Below, in pieces: positions 17,262-25,403 of a stretch of 64,000 nt of DNA. How positions within the stretch are numbered: position 1 is the first letter of the stretch; every line of letters begins with the position of its first letter. The position numbers were made by a program, and so were the translations under genes. The stretch is from Streptomyces griseiscabiei (GTDB lineage Bacteria > Actinomycetota > Actinomycetes > Streptomycetales > Streptomycetaceae), in the NCBI RefSeq assembly GCF_020010925.1, contig NZ_JAGJBZ010000001.1, forward strand, positions 2,643,501 through 2,707,500, in the 5' to 3' direction. Under the pieces are notes generated by a model. The model was not told the DNA's origin. It was given only the letters and a program-made list of their open reading frames with translations, and made no database searches.

Positions 17262-18830
17262 ATGAGGACGCCGGACCGGTTCTCCTCCCCGTGGCGGCGA
17301 AGGGCGGCCGTCGTCCTGGCCGGCGCACTGCCCGTGCTCGCGTTCCCCGCCCCGGGCCTGTGGTGGTTCGCGTACGCGGCGCTGGTGCCGTGGATGCTGC
17401 TGATCCGCGGCGCCCCGACCGGCCGCCGGGCGCTGTACGACGGCTGGCTCGGCGGCTTCGCCTTCATGCTGGCCATGCACCACTGGCTGCTGCCCAACCT
17501 CCATGTGTTCACCTTCGTCATCGCCGGCCTGCTGGGCGCGCTGTGGGCGCCCTGGGCCTGGCTGGTGCGCCGGTTCCTGGCCGGGACGCCCGCACCGGGC
17601 CGCGTCGCCGCCGCCCTGCTGGTCGTGCCGTCGGGCTGGCTCCTGATCGAACTCGTCCGCTCCTGGCAGGGGCTCGGTGGTCCGTGGGGCCTGCTGGGGT
17701 CCAGCCAGTGGCAGGTGGAGCCCGCGCTGCGGCTGGCCTCGGTCGGCGGCGTCTGGCTCCTCAGCTTCCTGGTGGTGGCCGTCAACGTCGCGGTCACGGC
17801 GATGGTCGCGGTACGCCGTTCCCGGGCGCCGGCGCTGGCCGGTCTCGTCGCGGCGGCCCTCGCGACCTCGGCGGTGTGGCTGTGGGCGCCGCGCCCCGAC
17901 GTCGAGGGCGAGGCGCGGGTGGCCGTCGTCCAGCCCGGCGTCACCGACGGCCCCGACAACCGGTTCGCCCGTGAGGAGGCGCTCACCCGGCGGCTCGCCG
18001 GGCAGGACCTCGATCTGATCGTGTGGGGCGAGAGCAGCGTCGGCCACGACCTCGCCGACCGCCCCGACCTCTCCGACCGGATCGCCGCGCTGGCCCGTGA
18101 GACGGACACGAACATCCTGGTGAACGTGGACGCCCGCCGCTCGGACCGTCCCGGCATCTACAAGAGTTCCGTCCTGGTCGGCCCGGACGGTCCCACCGGC
18201 GACCGGTACGACAAGATGCGTCTCGTCCCGTTCGGCGAGTACATCCCGATGCGCTCCCTGCTCGGCTGGGCCACCTCGGTCGGCGAGGCGGCCGGTGAGG
18301 ACCGTCGGCGCGGTACCGAGCAGGTGGTGTTCGACTCCGGGAAGGGGCTGCGGATCGGCCCCATGGTCTGCTTCGAGTCCGCGTTCCCCGACATGAGCCG
18401 CCGTCTCGCCGCGGACGGCGCCGAGTTGCTGCTCGCGCAGTCGGCGACCTCGACGTTCCAGCAGAGCTGGGCCCCGGAACAGCACGCCTCGCTGGCCGCG
18501 TTGCGGGCCGCCGAGACCGGCCGTCCGATGGTGCACGCGACACTCACCGGTGTCTCGGCGGTGTACGGCCCGGACGGCGAGCGCGTCGGCTCATGGCTGG
18601 GCACGGACGAGAGCACGACGGCGGTGTACGAGGTGCCGCTGGCCAGGGGGACCACGGCGTACGTCCGCTTCGGCGACTGGCCGGTGCACGCGGCGCTGCT
18701 GGTCCTGGTCGGGTGGGGCGCCTTCGAGGGCGTACGGGCCGTGCGGCGGCGTACGAGCCCTGAGCCGCCCGGCGCTCACACGGCGGACCGCTCCTCCACC
18801 GACCGGACCACCCGCTCGCACAGTTCATGA
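17262..18830 (+). CDS. lnt: Apolipoprotein N-acyltransferase
   Basis: The 522-residue membrane enzyme acylates the N-terminal diacylglyceryl-cysteine of lipoproteins. Six or so membrane helices occupy residues 15-210. A nitrilase-fold domain follows, with the Glu-Lys-Cys triad E257 (LIVWGESS), K318 (YDKMRLVPFGEY) and C370 (GPMVCFESAF). A final membrane helix lies near 487-505. ATG 17262 is preceded by ggggaggga. Its last 55 bases overlap, tail to tail, the 3' end of the oxidoreductase gene on the other strand. Several lipoproteins in this window (20472, 22855, 30392) would be substrates. Confidence 0.95.
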   Translation: MRTPDRFSSPWRRRAAVVLAGALPVLAFPAPGLWWFAYAALVPWMLLIRGAPTGRRALYDGWLGGFAFMLAMHHWLLPNLHVFTFVIAGLLGALWAPWAWLVRRFLAGTPAPGRVAAALLVVPSGWLLIELVRSWQGLGGPWGLLGSSQWQVEPALRLASVGGVWLLSFLVVAVNVAVTAMVAVRRSRAPALAGLVAAALATSAVWLWAPRPDVEGEARVAVVQPGVTDGPDNRFAREEALTRRLAGQDLDLIVWGESSVGHDLADRPDLSDRIAALARETDTNILVNVDARRSDRPGIYKSSVLVGPDGPTGDRYDKMRLVPFGEYIPMRSLLGWATSVGEAAGEDRRRGTEQVVFDSGKGLRIGPMVCFESAFPDMSRRLAADGAELLLAQSATSTFQQSWAPEQHASLAALRAAETGRPMVHATLTGVSAVYGPDGERVGSWLGTDESTTAVYEVPLARGTTAYVRFGDWPVHAALLVLVGWGAFEGVRAVRRRTSPEPPGAHTADRSSTDRTTRSHSS

Positions 18831-19684
18831 GTCGCCAGCGCGTCCCGCGCGTCGGGCACCTTGCCCGCGCGGACCGCGTCGAGGAAGGCGAGGACGGCCT
18901 GTTCGATACCGCGCTGCCGGGCCACCGGCACCCAGTCGCCGCGCCGCCTCGTGGACGGCTGCCCCTTGTGGTCGACGACCTCCGCGAGGTTCACGACCTG
19001 CCGCTTGGTGTCCTGCCCCGAGACCTCCAGGATCTCCTCGGCCGAGCCGCTGAGCCGGTTCATGACACCGAGCGCGGTGAACCCGTCGCCGGACAGCTGC
19101 AGCACGACGTGGTGCAGCAGCCCGTCCTCGGTCCGGGCCCGCACGGTGACGTCCTCGATCTCGCCCGGCACCAGGAACCGCAGCGTGTCGACGACATGGA
19201 TGAAGTCGTCCAGGATCATCGTGCGCGGCAGTTCGGGCAGACCGATGCGGTTCTTCTGCATGAGGATCAGCTCGCGCGGATGATCGGCGCACTGCGCGTA
19301 CCCGGGCGCGTACCGGCGGTTGAAGCCCACGGCGAGCCCGACGTTGCGCTCCTCCGCGAGCCGCACGAGCCGTTCCGAGTCGGCGAGTTCGTAGGCGAGC
19401 GGCTTGTCGACGTAGGTGGGGACGCCCGCCTCCAGCAGCCGCGCGACGATCTCCGGGTGGGCCCCGGTCGGCGCGTGCACGAAGGCCGCGTCGAGGCCCT
19501 CGGCGAGCAGCGCGTCGAGGTCGGCGTGCCGCTGCCCCGGCGGCAGCCGGAGGCCGTCGGCGACCCGGGCGAGGGTGGCGGGTGTCCGTGTCTGCAGATG
19601 GAGTTCGAGCCCCGGCCTGGTGCCGAGCACCGGCAGATACGCCTTCTGCGCGATGTCGCCGAGCCCGATGCAGCCGACCTTCAC
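18776..19684 (-). CDS. Gfo/Idh/MocA family oxidoreductase
   Basis: The 302-residue protein starts with the Rossmann motif VGCIGLGDIAQKAYLP, continues with HAPTGAHPEIVARLLEAGVP and the family hallmark YVDKPLAYE (EKP-type lysine). The C-terminal beta-sheet substrate domain contains FIHVVDTLRFLV. NAD(P)-dependent sugar or inositol dehydrogenation is usual for the family. GTG 19682-19684 immediately precedes the Rossmann strand. Its promoter region contains three 21-base tandem repeats. The tail overlaps lnt. Confidence 0.92.
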   Translation of the reverse strand: MKVGCIGLGDIAQKAYLPVLGTRPGLELHLQTRTPATLARVADGLRLPPGQRHADLDALLAEGLDAAFVHAPTGAHPEIVARLLEAGVPTYVDKPLAYELADSERLVRLAEERNVGLAVGFNRRYAPGYAQCADHPRELILMQKNRIGLPELPRTMILDDFIHVVDTLRFLVPGEIEDVTVRARTEDGLLHHVVLQLSGDGFTALGVMNRLSGSAEEILEVSGQDTKRQVVNLAEVVDHKGQPSTRRRGDWVPVARQRGIEQAVLAFLDAVRAGKVPDARDALATHELCERVVRSVEERSAV

Positions 19685-19714
19685 AGGGGTCTCCCGTCCA
19701 CAGTGGTCCACGGT

Positions 19715-19777
19715 GTGCCGTCGTAGTGCGACGTCGTGCCGTCGTAGTGCGACGTCGTGCCGTCGTAGTGCGACATA
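19715..19777. repeat. Three tandem 21-bp repeats in a divergent promoter region
   Basis: Units begin at 19715, 19736 and 19757 (gtgccgtcgtagtgcgacgt plus c; the last ends ata) and a partial fourth (gcgccgtcg) starts at 19778. Each unit contains gtcg-tagtg-cgac, a small dyad. They lie between the Gfo/Idh gene (start 19684) and the DinB gene (start 19831), just upstream of the former, so they could be an operator array or a variable repeat. Confidence 0.85.
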
Positions 19778-19830
19778 GCGCCGTCGATATGCCTCGTCGG
19801 CAGCATACGGGGGCTGCGAGGATGGCCGGC

Positions 19831-20343
19831 ATGACCATCCCACGCACCGAACCCTCCGTCACTGCCGACGAACGGACCATGCTCGAAGGCTGGCTCGGCT
19901 ACCACCGCGAGACGCTGGCGCTCAAGTGCGCCGGCCTGGACGACGCCCGGCTGCGGACCGCGTCGGTGCCGCCCTCGGAGCTGTCCCTGCTCGGGCTCGT
20001 ACGGCACATGGCCGAGGTGGAGCGCATCTGGTTCCGCAAGGTGCTGGTGGACGACGACCAGGGGCCGATCTACTTCAGCGAGGCCGACCCGGACGGGGAG
20101 TTCCACCTGACCGAGGCGGACACCTGGCAGGAGGCGTACGGCACCTGGCAGGCCGAGATCGGGGTGGCCCGGCGCAACGCGGAGGGGTTCGCCCTGGACG
20201 ACGTCGCCAAGGCCGCGCACCGGCGGTCGGGCGAGACACCGAGCCTGCGGTGGATCTACACCCACATGATCGAGGAGTACGCGCGGCACAACGGGCACGC
20301 CGACCTGATCCGTGAGCGTATCGACGGGGCCACCGGGGACTGA
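19831..20343 (+). CDS. DinB family protein (DUF664)
   Basis: The 170-residue four-helix-bundle protein reads MLEGWLGYHRETLALKCAGL, SLLGLVRHMAEVERIWFRKV and IYTHMIEEYARHNGHADLIR. The metal-binding His triad of the DinB/YfiT fold is visible (H in RHMAEVE, H in THMIEEY, H in ARHNGH). Many members are thiol- or mycothiol-dependent transferases. ATG 19831 has GAGGA eight bases upstream; ATG 19822 is an alternative. It is divergent from the Gfo/Idh gene across the tandem repeats. Confidence 0.9.
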   Translation: MTIPRTEPSVTADERTMLEGWLGYHRETLALKCAGLDDARLRTASVPPSELSLLGLVRHMAEVERIWFRKVLVDDDQGPIYFSEADPDGEFHLTEADTWQEAYGTWQAEIGVARRNAEGFALDDVAKAAHRRSGETPSLRWIYTHMIEEYARHNGHADLIRERIDGATGD

Positions 20344-20471
20344 GGGACCAGGGGCGGACGGGTGCCGAGCGGGGCGCGCGGCGTCGCAGTGGGTCCCGGG
20401 CGTCACCCGTGTGGGGGCATCCTCCGCCTGCCCCCTCCCCAAAGCGGCCCGGACACAGCAGAGTTGCGCGC

Positions 20472-20984
20472 GTGCATCGACCGACCACCACCGCAACGCT
20501 CCTGGTCACCGTGGCCGTCTCGGCCCTCACCGGCTGCGTGACCGCGCAACACCCGCCCCCGCAGGAGACGTCCCCCGTCCCGTCCCGGCCGTCCGAGCCC
20601 CGCCCGGACGGGACCACCCGGACCCAGATCGTGGAGGCGCCGGCCCGCGAGGCCCTGGAACTGATCGGCCCGCCCCGGGAATCCGCCCCGAGCGCGTCCG
20701 CGAAGCCGCGCCCGGCCGCGCCGACGGCCTCCGCCGCCACCGCGCCCACCCCCACACCCACCGCGCCCCCACCCCCGCCGCCCCGGAACGAGCGCCGGCA
20801 ACCCCCCGAGCGGCACGGCCCGCCGCCCGTCGCCCGGCCCGACGTCGAGATCCCGCCCCTCCCCAGGACCGTCCCGTCGGCGCCCCCGAAGAACTCCGAC
20901 GTCTGCGCCCTCGGCCACCGGTACGGCGGCTGGGGCAAGGACACCCCACAGGCCGCCATCTGCAAGGACGTGTACGGCCGTTGA
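20472..20984 (+). CDS. Proline-rich secreted lipoprotein, unknown function
   Basis: The 170-residue product begins with a lipoprotein signal (TTTATLLVTVAVSALTGC), with LTGC as lipobox. A Pro/Ala/Thr-rich low-complexity middle follows (about residues 60-130), then a short conserved-looking tail NSDVCALGHRYGGWGKDTPQ ending AAICKDVYGR. The two tail cysteines may pair. GTG 20472-20474 is the only start in front of the signal. No family is recognised; the linker-plus-small-head design suggests a wall-spanning surface protein. Confidence 0.75.
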   Translation: MHRPTTTATLLVTVAVSALTGCVTAQHPPPQETSPVPSRPSEPRPDGTTRTQIVEAPAREALELIGPPRESAPSASAKPRPAAPTASAATAPTPTPTAPPPPPPRNERRQPPERHGPPPVARPDVEIPPLPRTVPSAPPKNSDVCALGHRYGGWGKDTPQAAICKDVYGR

Positions 20985-21068
20985 GCCGCCCGCCGCCCCG
21001 GGCCCCTCGGCGCCAGGGCGTGTCCGCAAAGTCCCGCCGTCCGCCCGGAGGGCGGGCCCCGCGGCGTC

Positions 21069-21224
21069 GTGGGGGTACCTCCCGGTCGAGCGAAGCCGAG
21101 ACTGGGGGAGCGTGCTCTCGGCGTGCCGGGCGCAAGCCCTCGTACTGGATCTACTTGGGATTTCGCCCGGTGCGGCGGTGGGGGCCCTCCCGCTCGGGCG
21201 CAGCCGAGAGTGGGGGAGCGTGCC
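21069..21224. repeat. Two copies of a G-rich hairpin repeat
   Basis: gtgggggtacctcccggtcg, then agcgaagccgagactggggg, at 21069-21115 recurs imperfectly at 21177-21224 (ggtgggggccctcccgctcg, then ggcgcagccgagagtggggg). Each can fold through ctccc/gggag arms. The unit is related to the sequence at 52481-52531. It fills most of the 277-base gap between convergent genes, where no gene is seen. Confidence 0.75.
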
Positions 21225-21261
21225 AGATGCCGCGGGGCAGGCGGGACTCTGCGGACACGAC

Positions 21262-21867
21262 CTAGGGCCGCTGCCGCGGCGGCCCCGGCGTCTCCCCTCC
21301 GGCGGGGCCCTCCTCGTCGAGCCGGGCCTCCAGACGGGCCAGGGCGGCGCGGACACCGTCGCCGTGGGCGTCGGCCCCCAGCGCGGCCAGCGCGCCCCGG
21401 GCCAGCCGCAGATGGCTGCGGGCCGCTTCGTGGCGGCCCAGCCCGGCGTAGTCGACGGCGAGGTTGAGGTGGAGCGAGGGGTAGAAGGCCCGTACCGCGA
21501 GGTCGTCCTCGTGTTCCGTGGGCCGCGTGGCGGGCGGCCTGGTGGGCCGGCCCGCCATCCGGCCGTCGGCCGGCTCCCCGGACCTGTCCTCGGCCGGCTC
21601 CCCGCACGGGCGGCCGGAGAGTTCGTCGGCCGCCGACAACGCCCTGAGGTCCCAGGCCAGTTCGCTGTCCGGGTCGTCCTGGGTGTCGGCCAGATAGTGC
21701 GCCAGTGTGCAGCGGTGGAGCGGAGCGCCGTCGTCGCCGATCTCCGCCCACAGCTGCCGGAGCCGGTCCCGGGCCTCCTCGCGGTCACCGCCGTGGTGCA
21801 GCATGACCGCCTGCCCGATCCGGGTCATCACGGCGTCCGGTGCCACCTGCTCCTGTCGCTCCACCAC
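21262..21867 (-). CDS. TPR-like protein
   Basis: The 201-residue protein is built of helical pairs resembling tetratricopeptide units: VMTRIGQAVMLHHGGDREEA, CTLAHYLADTQDDPDSELAW, and LHLNLAVDYAGLGRHEAARS with HLRLARGALAALG. A charged, Pro-rich insertion (about residues 85-120) separates the second and third units. Such proteins act as scaffolds; no enzymatic motif is seen. ATG 21867 is used; a GTG a few codons upstream is possible. Confidence 0.75.
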   Translation of the reverse strand: MVERQEQVAPDAVMTRIGQAVMLHHGGDREEARDRLRQLWAEIGDDGAPLHRCTLAHYLADTQDDPDSELAWDLRALSAADELSGRPCGEPAEDRSGEPADGRMAGRPTRPPATRPTEHEDDLAVRAFYPSLHLNLAVDYAGLGRHEAARSHLRLARGALAALGADAHGDGVRAALARLEARLDEEGPAGGETPGPPRQRP

Positions 21868-22038
21868 CGCGTCCTCCGCACTCCTCGCCCCTGTCCCGCC
21901 TGTCCCTCCCGACGCTAACGGCAGGCACCGGCAATCCCGGTCAGGCCGCTCCGTACGGCCGACGGGGCGCCCCGGGTCGGGGGCCCGCTGCGGGGCGGAC
22001 CGGAGGGAAAGGCGGACGGGGGTGGCGGTGTACGCGGG

Positions 22039-22722
22039 TCAGCCGAGGTCGGGGATCGTCCAGTCGATCGCCTCGTGCCCCTGGCGGGCGACAGCCTCGT
22101 TGATCTGCGTGAAGGGCTGCGAGCCGAAGAACTTCTTGGCCGACAGCGGCGAGGGGTGCGCGCCCTTGACCACGATGTGGCGCTCCTCGTCGATCAGCGG
22201 GAGCTTCTTCTGCGCGTAGTTGCCCCACAGCACGAAGACCGCCGGGTCGGGCCGGTCGGCGACGGCGCGGATCACGGCGTCGGTGAACTTCTCCCAGCCC
22301 TTGCCCTTGTGCGAGTTGGCCTCGCCGGAGCGGACCGTGAGCACCGCGTTGAGCAGCAGCACGCCCTGCTGGGCCCACGGCATCAGATAGCCGTTGTCCG
22401 GGATCGGGGTGCCCAGCTCCGCCTGCATCTCCTTGTAGATGTTCCGCAGCGAGGGCGGGGTCTTCACTCCCGGCCGCACGGAGAAGCACAGGCCGTGCCC
22501 CTGGCCCTCGCCGTGGTACGGGTCCTGGCCGAGGACGAGCACCTTGACGCTCTCGTACGGTGTGGCGTCCAGCGCGGCGAAGACCTGCTCACGCGGAGGG
22601 TAGACGGGACCCTTGGCGCGCTCCTCCTCGACGAACTCGGTGAGTTCCTTGAAGTAGGGCTGCTGAAGCTCGTCCCCCAGGACCCCGCGCCAGGACTCGG
22701 GCAGCATGGCGATGTCGGTCAC
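22039..22722 (-). CDS. ung: Uracil-DNA glycosylase
   Basis: This is a 227-residue family 1 UDG, which removes uracil from DNA at the first step of base-excision repair. The catalytic water-activating Asp is in LVLGQDPYHGEGQGHGLCFS (D67), and the leucine-loop motif HPSPLSAKKFFGS is present near 190. Length and the conserved VLLLNAVLTVRSGEANSHKG are standard. It is a single gene, with its start at ATG 22720-22722. Confidence 0.97.
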   Translation of the reverse strand: MTDIAMLPESWRGVLGDELQQPYFKELTEFVEEERAKGPVYPPREQVFAALDATPYESVKVLVLGQDPYHGEGQGHGLCFSVRPGVKTPPSLRNIYKEMQAELGTPIPDNGYLMPWAQQGVLLLNAVLTVRSGEANSHKGKGWEKFTDAVIRAVADRPDPAVFVLWGNYAQKKLPLIDEERHIVVKGAHPSPLSAKKFFGSQPFTQINEAVARQGHEAIDWTIPDLG

Positions 22723-22854
22723 GTCAACTTCCTCCGGTGTGCGCTCACTTCACGGCCGCGCAGCACGCGGCCATGGGCAGTCGCGCGGAGCGCGACCGCC
22801 TTCAGAGCACAGAACCTACAGCCGCCCACTGACAACGGGGCCGGGCCCCCGGAA

Positions 22855-24441
22855 TTACCAGCTGGTCTTCCAGGAGAGCTGCCACATGATCATCATCGTC
22901 GCGGGGTCGATGACGTTCTCCAGGCCGGCGATCTCCTCGTTCGCGGCCGTGTACGCCTTGCCCTGCCACAGCGGGATCAGCCGGGCGTCGTCCACCAGGA
23001 TCTGCTGGGCCTCCTCGAACTCCTCGGTCACCGCGCCGCGGTCGCTCTCGGCGCGCGACTCGGGGAGCAGCTTGTCCGTGATCTCGGGGCTCTTGTACGG
23101 CGTGCCGAGCGCGTTCTGCTCGCCCACGAACGGGGCGATGAAGTTGTCGGCGTCGTTGAAGTCGGGGTTCCAGCCGCGCCCGAAGATCGGGTACTCGCCC
23201 TTCTGGTAGCCCTCGGAGTAGGTCTTCCAGGGGCGGCTCTTCAGCGTGACCTCGAACAGTCCCGACGACTCCAGCTGCCGCTTCAGCTCCTCGAAGGCCG
23301 GCTTGGTCTGGGAGCCGTAGCGGTCCGAGGTGTACCAGAGCGTGAGAGGAACCGTTTCGGTGATGCCCGCCTCGGTGAGGATGGACTTCGCCTTGGTCGC
23401 GCTGGGGTTGCCGTAGTCGTCGAAGAAGCCCGTCGTGTGGCCCACCAGCCCGCTGGGGATCATGGAGTACAGCGGCTCGACGGTGTCCTTGTAGATGTTG
23501 TGCGCGAGCGCCGGCCGGTCGAGGACCTGGGCGACCGCCTTGCGGACGGCGGGGTTCTTGGCCCAGGTGTCCTTGGGGTTGAACACCAGGTAGCTGATCT
23601 CGGTGGTGGGGTTCTCCACGATCTGGAGCCCCTCCTCGTCGTGGTTGGCCTGGATCTCCACGATGTCCGCGGCACCGAGCCCCCGGTAGATGACCGAGAT
23701 GTCCTTGTTCTTGAGAGCGCTGACCATCTTGTCGGACTGCTGGAAGTACTCGATGGTGATCGCGGAGTTCTTGAGCTCCGCGATGCCCTCGTAGTTGTCG
23801 TTCTTGACCAGCTCGGCCTTCTTGCCCTCCTCGTAGGAGGAGAGGTTGTAGGGCCCGGAGCCGGTGATCTTCCCGTCCTCGCGGAGCTTGTCCGCGGGGT
23901 ACTCCTCGGGATCCACGATCGACATCGCGGGCGTGGTGAGCACCAGCGGGAAGGTCGCGTCGGGCTGGCTGAGGTGGAAGACGACCTCACGGTCGCCCTT
24001 GGTCTGCACCCGGGAGAGGGTGGTCAGCAGACCGGCGGGGCCGCCGTTGACGTTGATCTTCTTGATCCGGTCGAAGGAGTACTTGACGGCCTTCGCGTCC
24101 AGCGTGTGCCCGTTCGAGAACTTCAGCCCCTCGCGCAGGGTGCAGCTGTACACGGTGCTGGAGCTGTCCGTGAACTCGCAGCTCTCGGCGGCGTCCGGCT
24201 CGGGGTCGGACCCCCCGGGCGAGTAGCCGAGCAGGGGCTGGAAGACGTTGCGCATCAGCTCCCAGGAGCTGTCCCAGGCCGCGGCCGGGTCCAGGGTGCT
24301 CGGTGCGCTGGTGGTCCCCACCACGATGGGGTCAGCGTCGTCGGAGGCGTCCGAGGAGAACACACCACACCCGGTCACCACGGATATGGACGCGATCACC
24401 GCGAGTGGCGGCAAGTATCGGTTCCGGTTGAACACGTGCAT
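22855..24441 (-). CDS. ABC transporter substrate-binding lipoprotein, family 5
   Basis: The 528-residue lipoprotein has signal LPPLAVIASISVVTGCGVFS with lipobox VTGC. It continues with SAPSTLDPAAAWDSSWELMR and the family 5 (peptide/nickel/oligopeptide) marker LREGLKFSNGHTLDAKAVKY. The C-terminal lobe contains the usual YQKGEYPIFGRGWNPDFNDA. No permease or ATPase gene is adjacent, so the partner transporter must be encoded elsewhere, or the protein serves sensing. An inverted repeat lies upstream at 24501-24580. Confidence 0.93.
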   Translation of the reverse strand: MHVFNRNRYLPPLAVIASISVVTGCGVFSSDASDDADPIVVGTTSAPSTLDPAAAWDSSWELMRNVFQPLLGYSPGGSDPEPDAAESCEFTDSSSTVYSCTLREGLKFSNGHTLDAKAVKYSFDRIKKINVNGGPAGLLTTLSRVQTKGDREVVFHLSQPDATFPLVLTTPAMSIVDPEEYPADKLREDGKITGSGPYNLSSYEEGKKAELVKNDNYEGIAELKNSAITIEYFQQSDKMVSALKNKDISVIYRGLGAADIVEIQANHDEEGLQIVENPTTEISYLVFNPKDTWAKNPAVRKAVAQVLDRPALAHNIYKDTVEPLYSMIPSGLVGHTTGFFDDYGNPSATKAKSILTEAGITETVPLTLWYTSDRYGSQTKPAFEELKRQLESSGLFEVTLKSRPWKTYSEGYQKGEYPIFGRGWNPDFNDADNFIAPFVGEQNALGTPYKSPEITDKLLPESRAESDRGAVTEEFEEAQQILVDDARLIPLWQGKAYTAANEEIAGLENVIDPATMMIMWQLSWKTSW

Positions 24442-24500
24442 GCTCCTCGAAATGCCGTACCAAGAGTGGGCGAACGATACCGCAGGCCCCTGCGACCGCA

Positions 24501-24580
24501 GGCGCCCGTCCGAAAGTGCCCTTGATCAGTCCGCTTGTGACGGCGTTGTCGAGTCCCGGTGAGGGTTGCGGACGGGCGCC
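24501..24580. repeat. 12-bp inverted repeat upstream of the solute-binding protein gene
   Basis: ggcgcccgtccg at 24501-24512 pairs exactly with cggacgggcgcc at 24569-24580. A further ggcgcccgtc occurs near 24607. The three copies lie between the stop of the downstream SDR gene (24624, minus) and the start of the solute-binding gene (24441, minus), so they may form an operator with looping or an attenuating hairpin. Confidence 0.55.
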
Positions 24581-24623
24581 GGAGACGTTCCGTGAAGAGT
24601 GGACCGGCGCCCGTCGTACTCTG

Positions 24624-25391
24624 TCAGCCCACCCCGGCGTTGAGGAAGATGCCGCCGTCCACCACGAGGGTCTGGCCGGTGATCCAGTCGGACTGCTCGG
24701 AGGTGAGGAAGGCGGCGGCGCCCCCGATGTCGGAGGGCACACCGAGCCGGGCGAGCGGGTACGCCGCGGCGGCCTCGGCCTCCCGGCCCTCGTACAGGGC
24801 CTGGGCGAACTTGGTCTTCACCACGGCGGGCGCGATCGCGTTGACCCGCACCCCGGGCGAGAACTCGTGCGCCAGCTGCACGGTCAGGTTGATCATGGCG
24901 GCCTTGCTGATGCCGTACGCCGCGATGAACGGCGAGGCCGAGACACCGGCCACGGAGGCGATGTTGACGATCGCGCCGCCGTTGTCCTTCTGCCAGGCGT
25001 GCCACGTCTTCTGGGCGAAGGCGAGGGCCGAGATCACGTTGGTCTCGAACACCTTGCGGGCCACGTTCAGGTCGAGGTCGGCGATCGGGCCGAACACCGG
25101 GTTGGTCCCGGCGTTGTTGACCAGGAAGTCGACGCGGCCGAAGGCCTCCATCGTGCGCTCGACGGCCTGGGCCTGGTGCGCCTCGTCGTGGGCCTTGCCC
25201 GCGACGCCGATGACACGGTCGGCGCCGAGCTGCTCGACGGCCTCCTTGAGCGTGTCCTCGTTGCGGCCCGTGATGCAGACCCGGTCGCCGCGCGCGACGA
25301 GGGCCTCGGCGATGCCGTGGCCGATGCCGCGGCTGGCGCCGGTGATGAGGGCGACCTTGCCCGAAAGCTCGGGGAGTTCCACCGAAGTCAT
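24624..25391 (-). CDS. SDR family oxidoreductase (FabG-like), second of pair
   Basis: The 255-residue classical SDR has VALITGASRGIGHG, NNAGTNPVFGP, the catalytic Ser in IVNIASVAGVSASPF, and YGISKAAMINLT (YxxxK). It closes with DWITGQTLVVDGG. It lies 12 bases after the neighbouring SDR gene and is surely co-transcribed with it. The pairing of two SDRs suggests a 3-oxoacyl/3-hydroxyacyl thioester pathway, not shown by sequence alone. Confidence 0.93.
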   Translation of the reverse strand: MTSVELPELSGKVALITGASRGIGHGIAEALVARGDRVCITGRNEDTLKEAVEQLGADRVIGVAGKAHDEAHQAQAVERTMEAFGRVDFLVNNAGTNPVFGPIADLDLNVARKVFETNVISALAFAQKTWHAWQKDNGGAIVNIASVAGVSASPFIAAYGISKAAMINLTVQLAHEFSPGVRVNAIAPAVVKTKFAQALYEGREAEAAAAYPLARLGVPSDIGGAAAFLTSEQSDWITGQTLVVDGGIFLNAGVG

Positions 25392-25403
25392 GTTCCCGAT
25401 CCC

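Noticed and set aside
19715..19777. CRISPR or coding tandem repeat
   Set aside because: Units are contiguous with no spacers. The frame through them lies upstream of the Rossmann start of the Gfo/Idh protein, so the coding reading (repeated VALRRHD) is considered a false extension.
22075..24525. 816-codon plus-strand open frame
   Set aside because: Antisense shadow across ung and the solute-binding protein gene; no motif.
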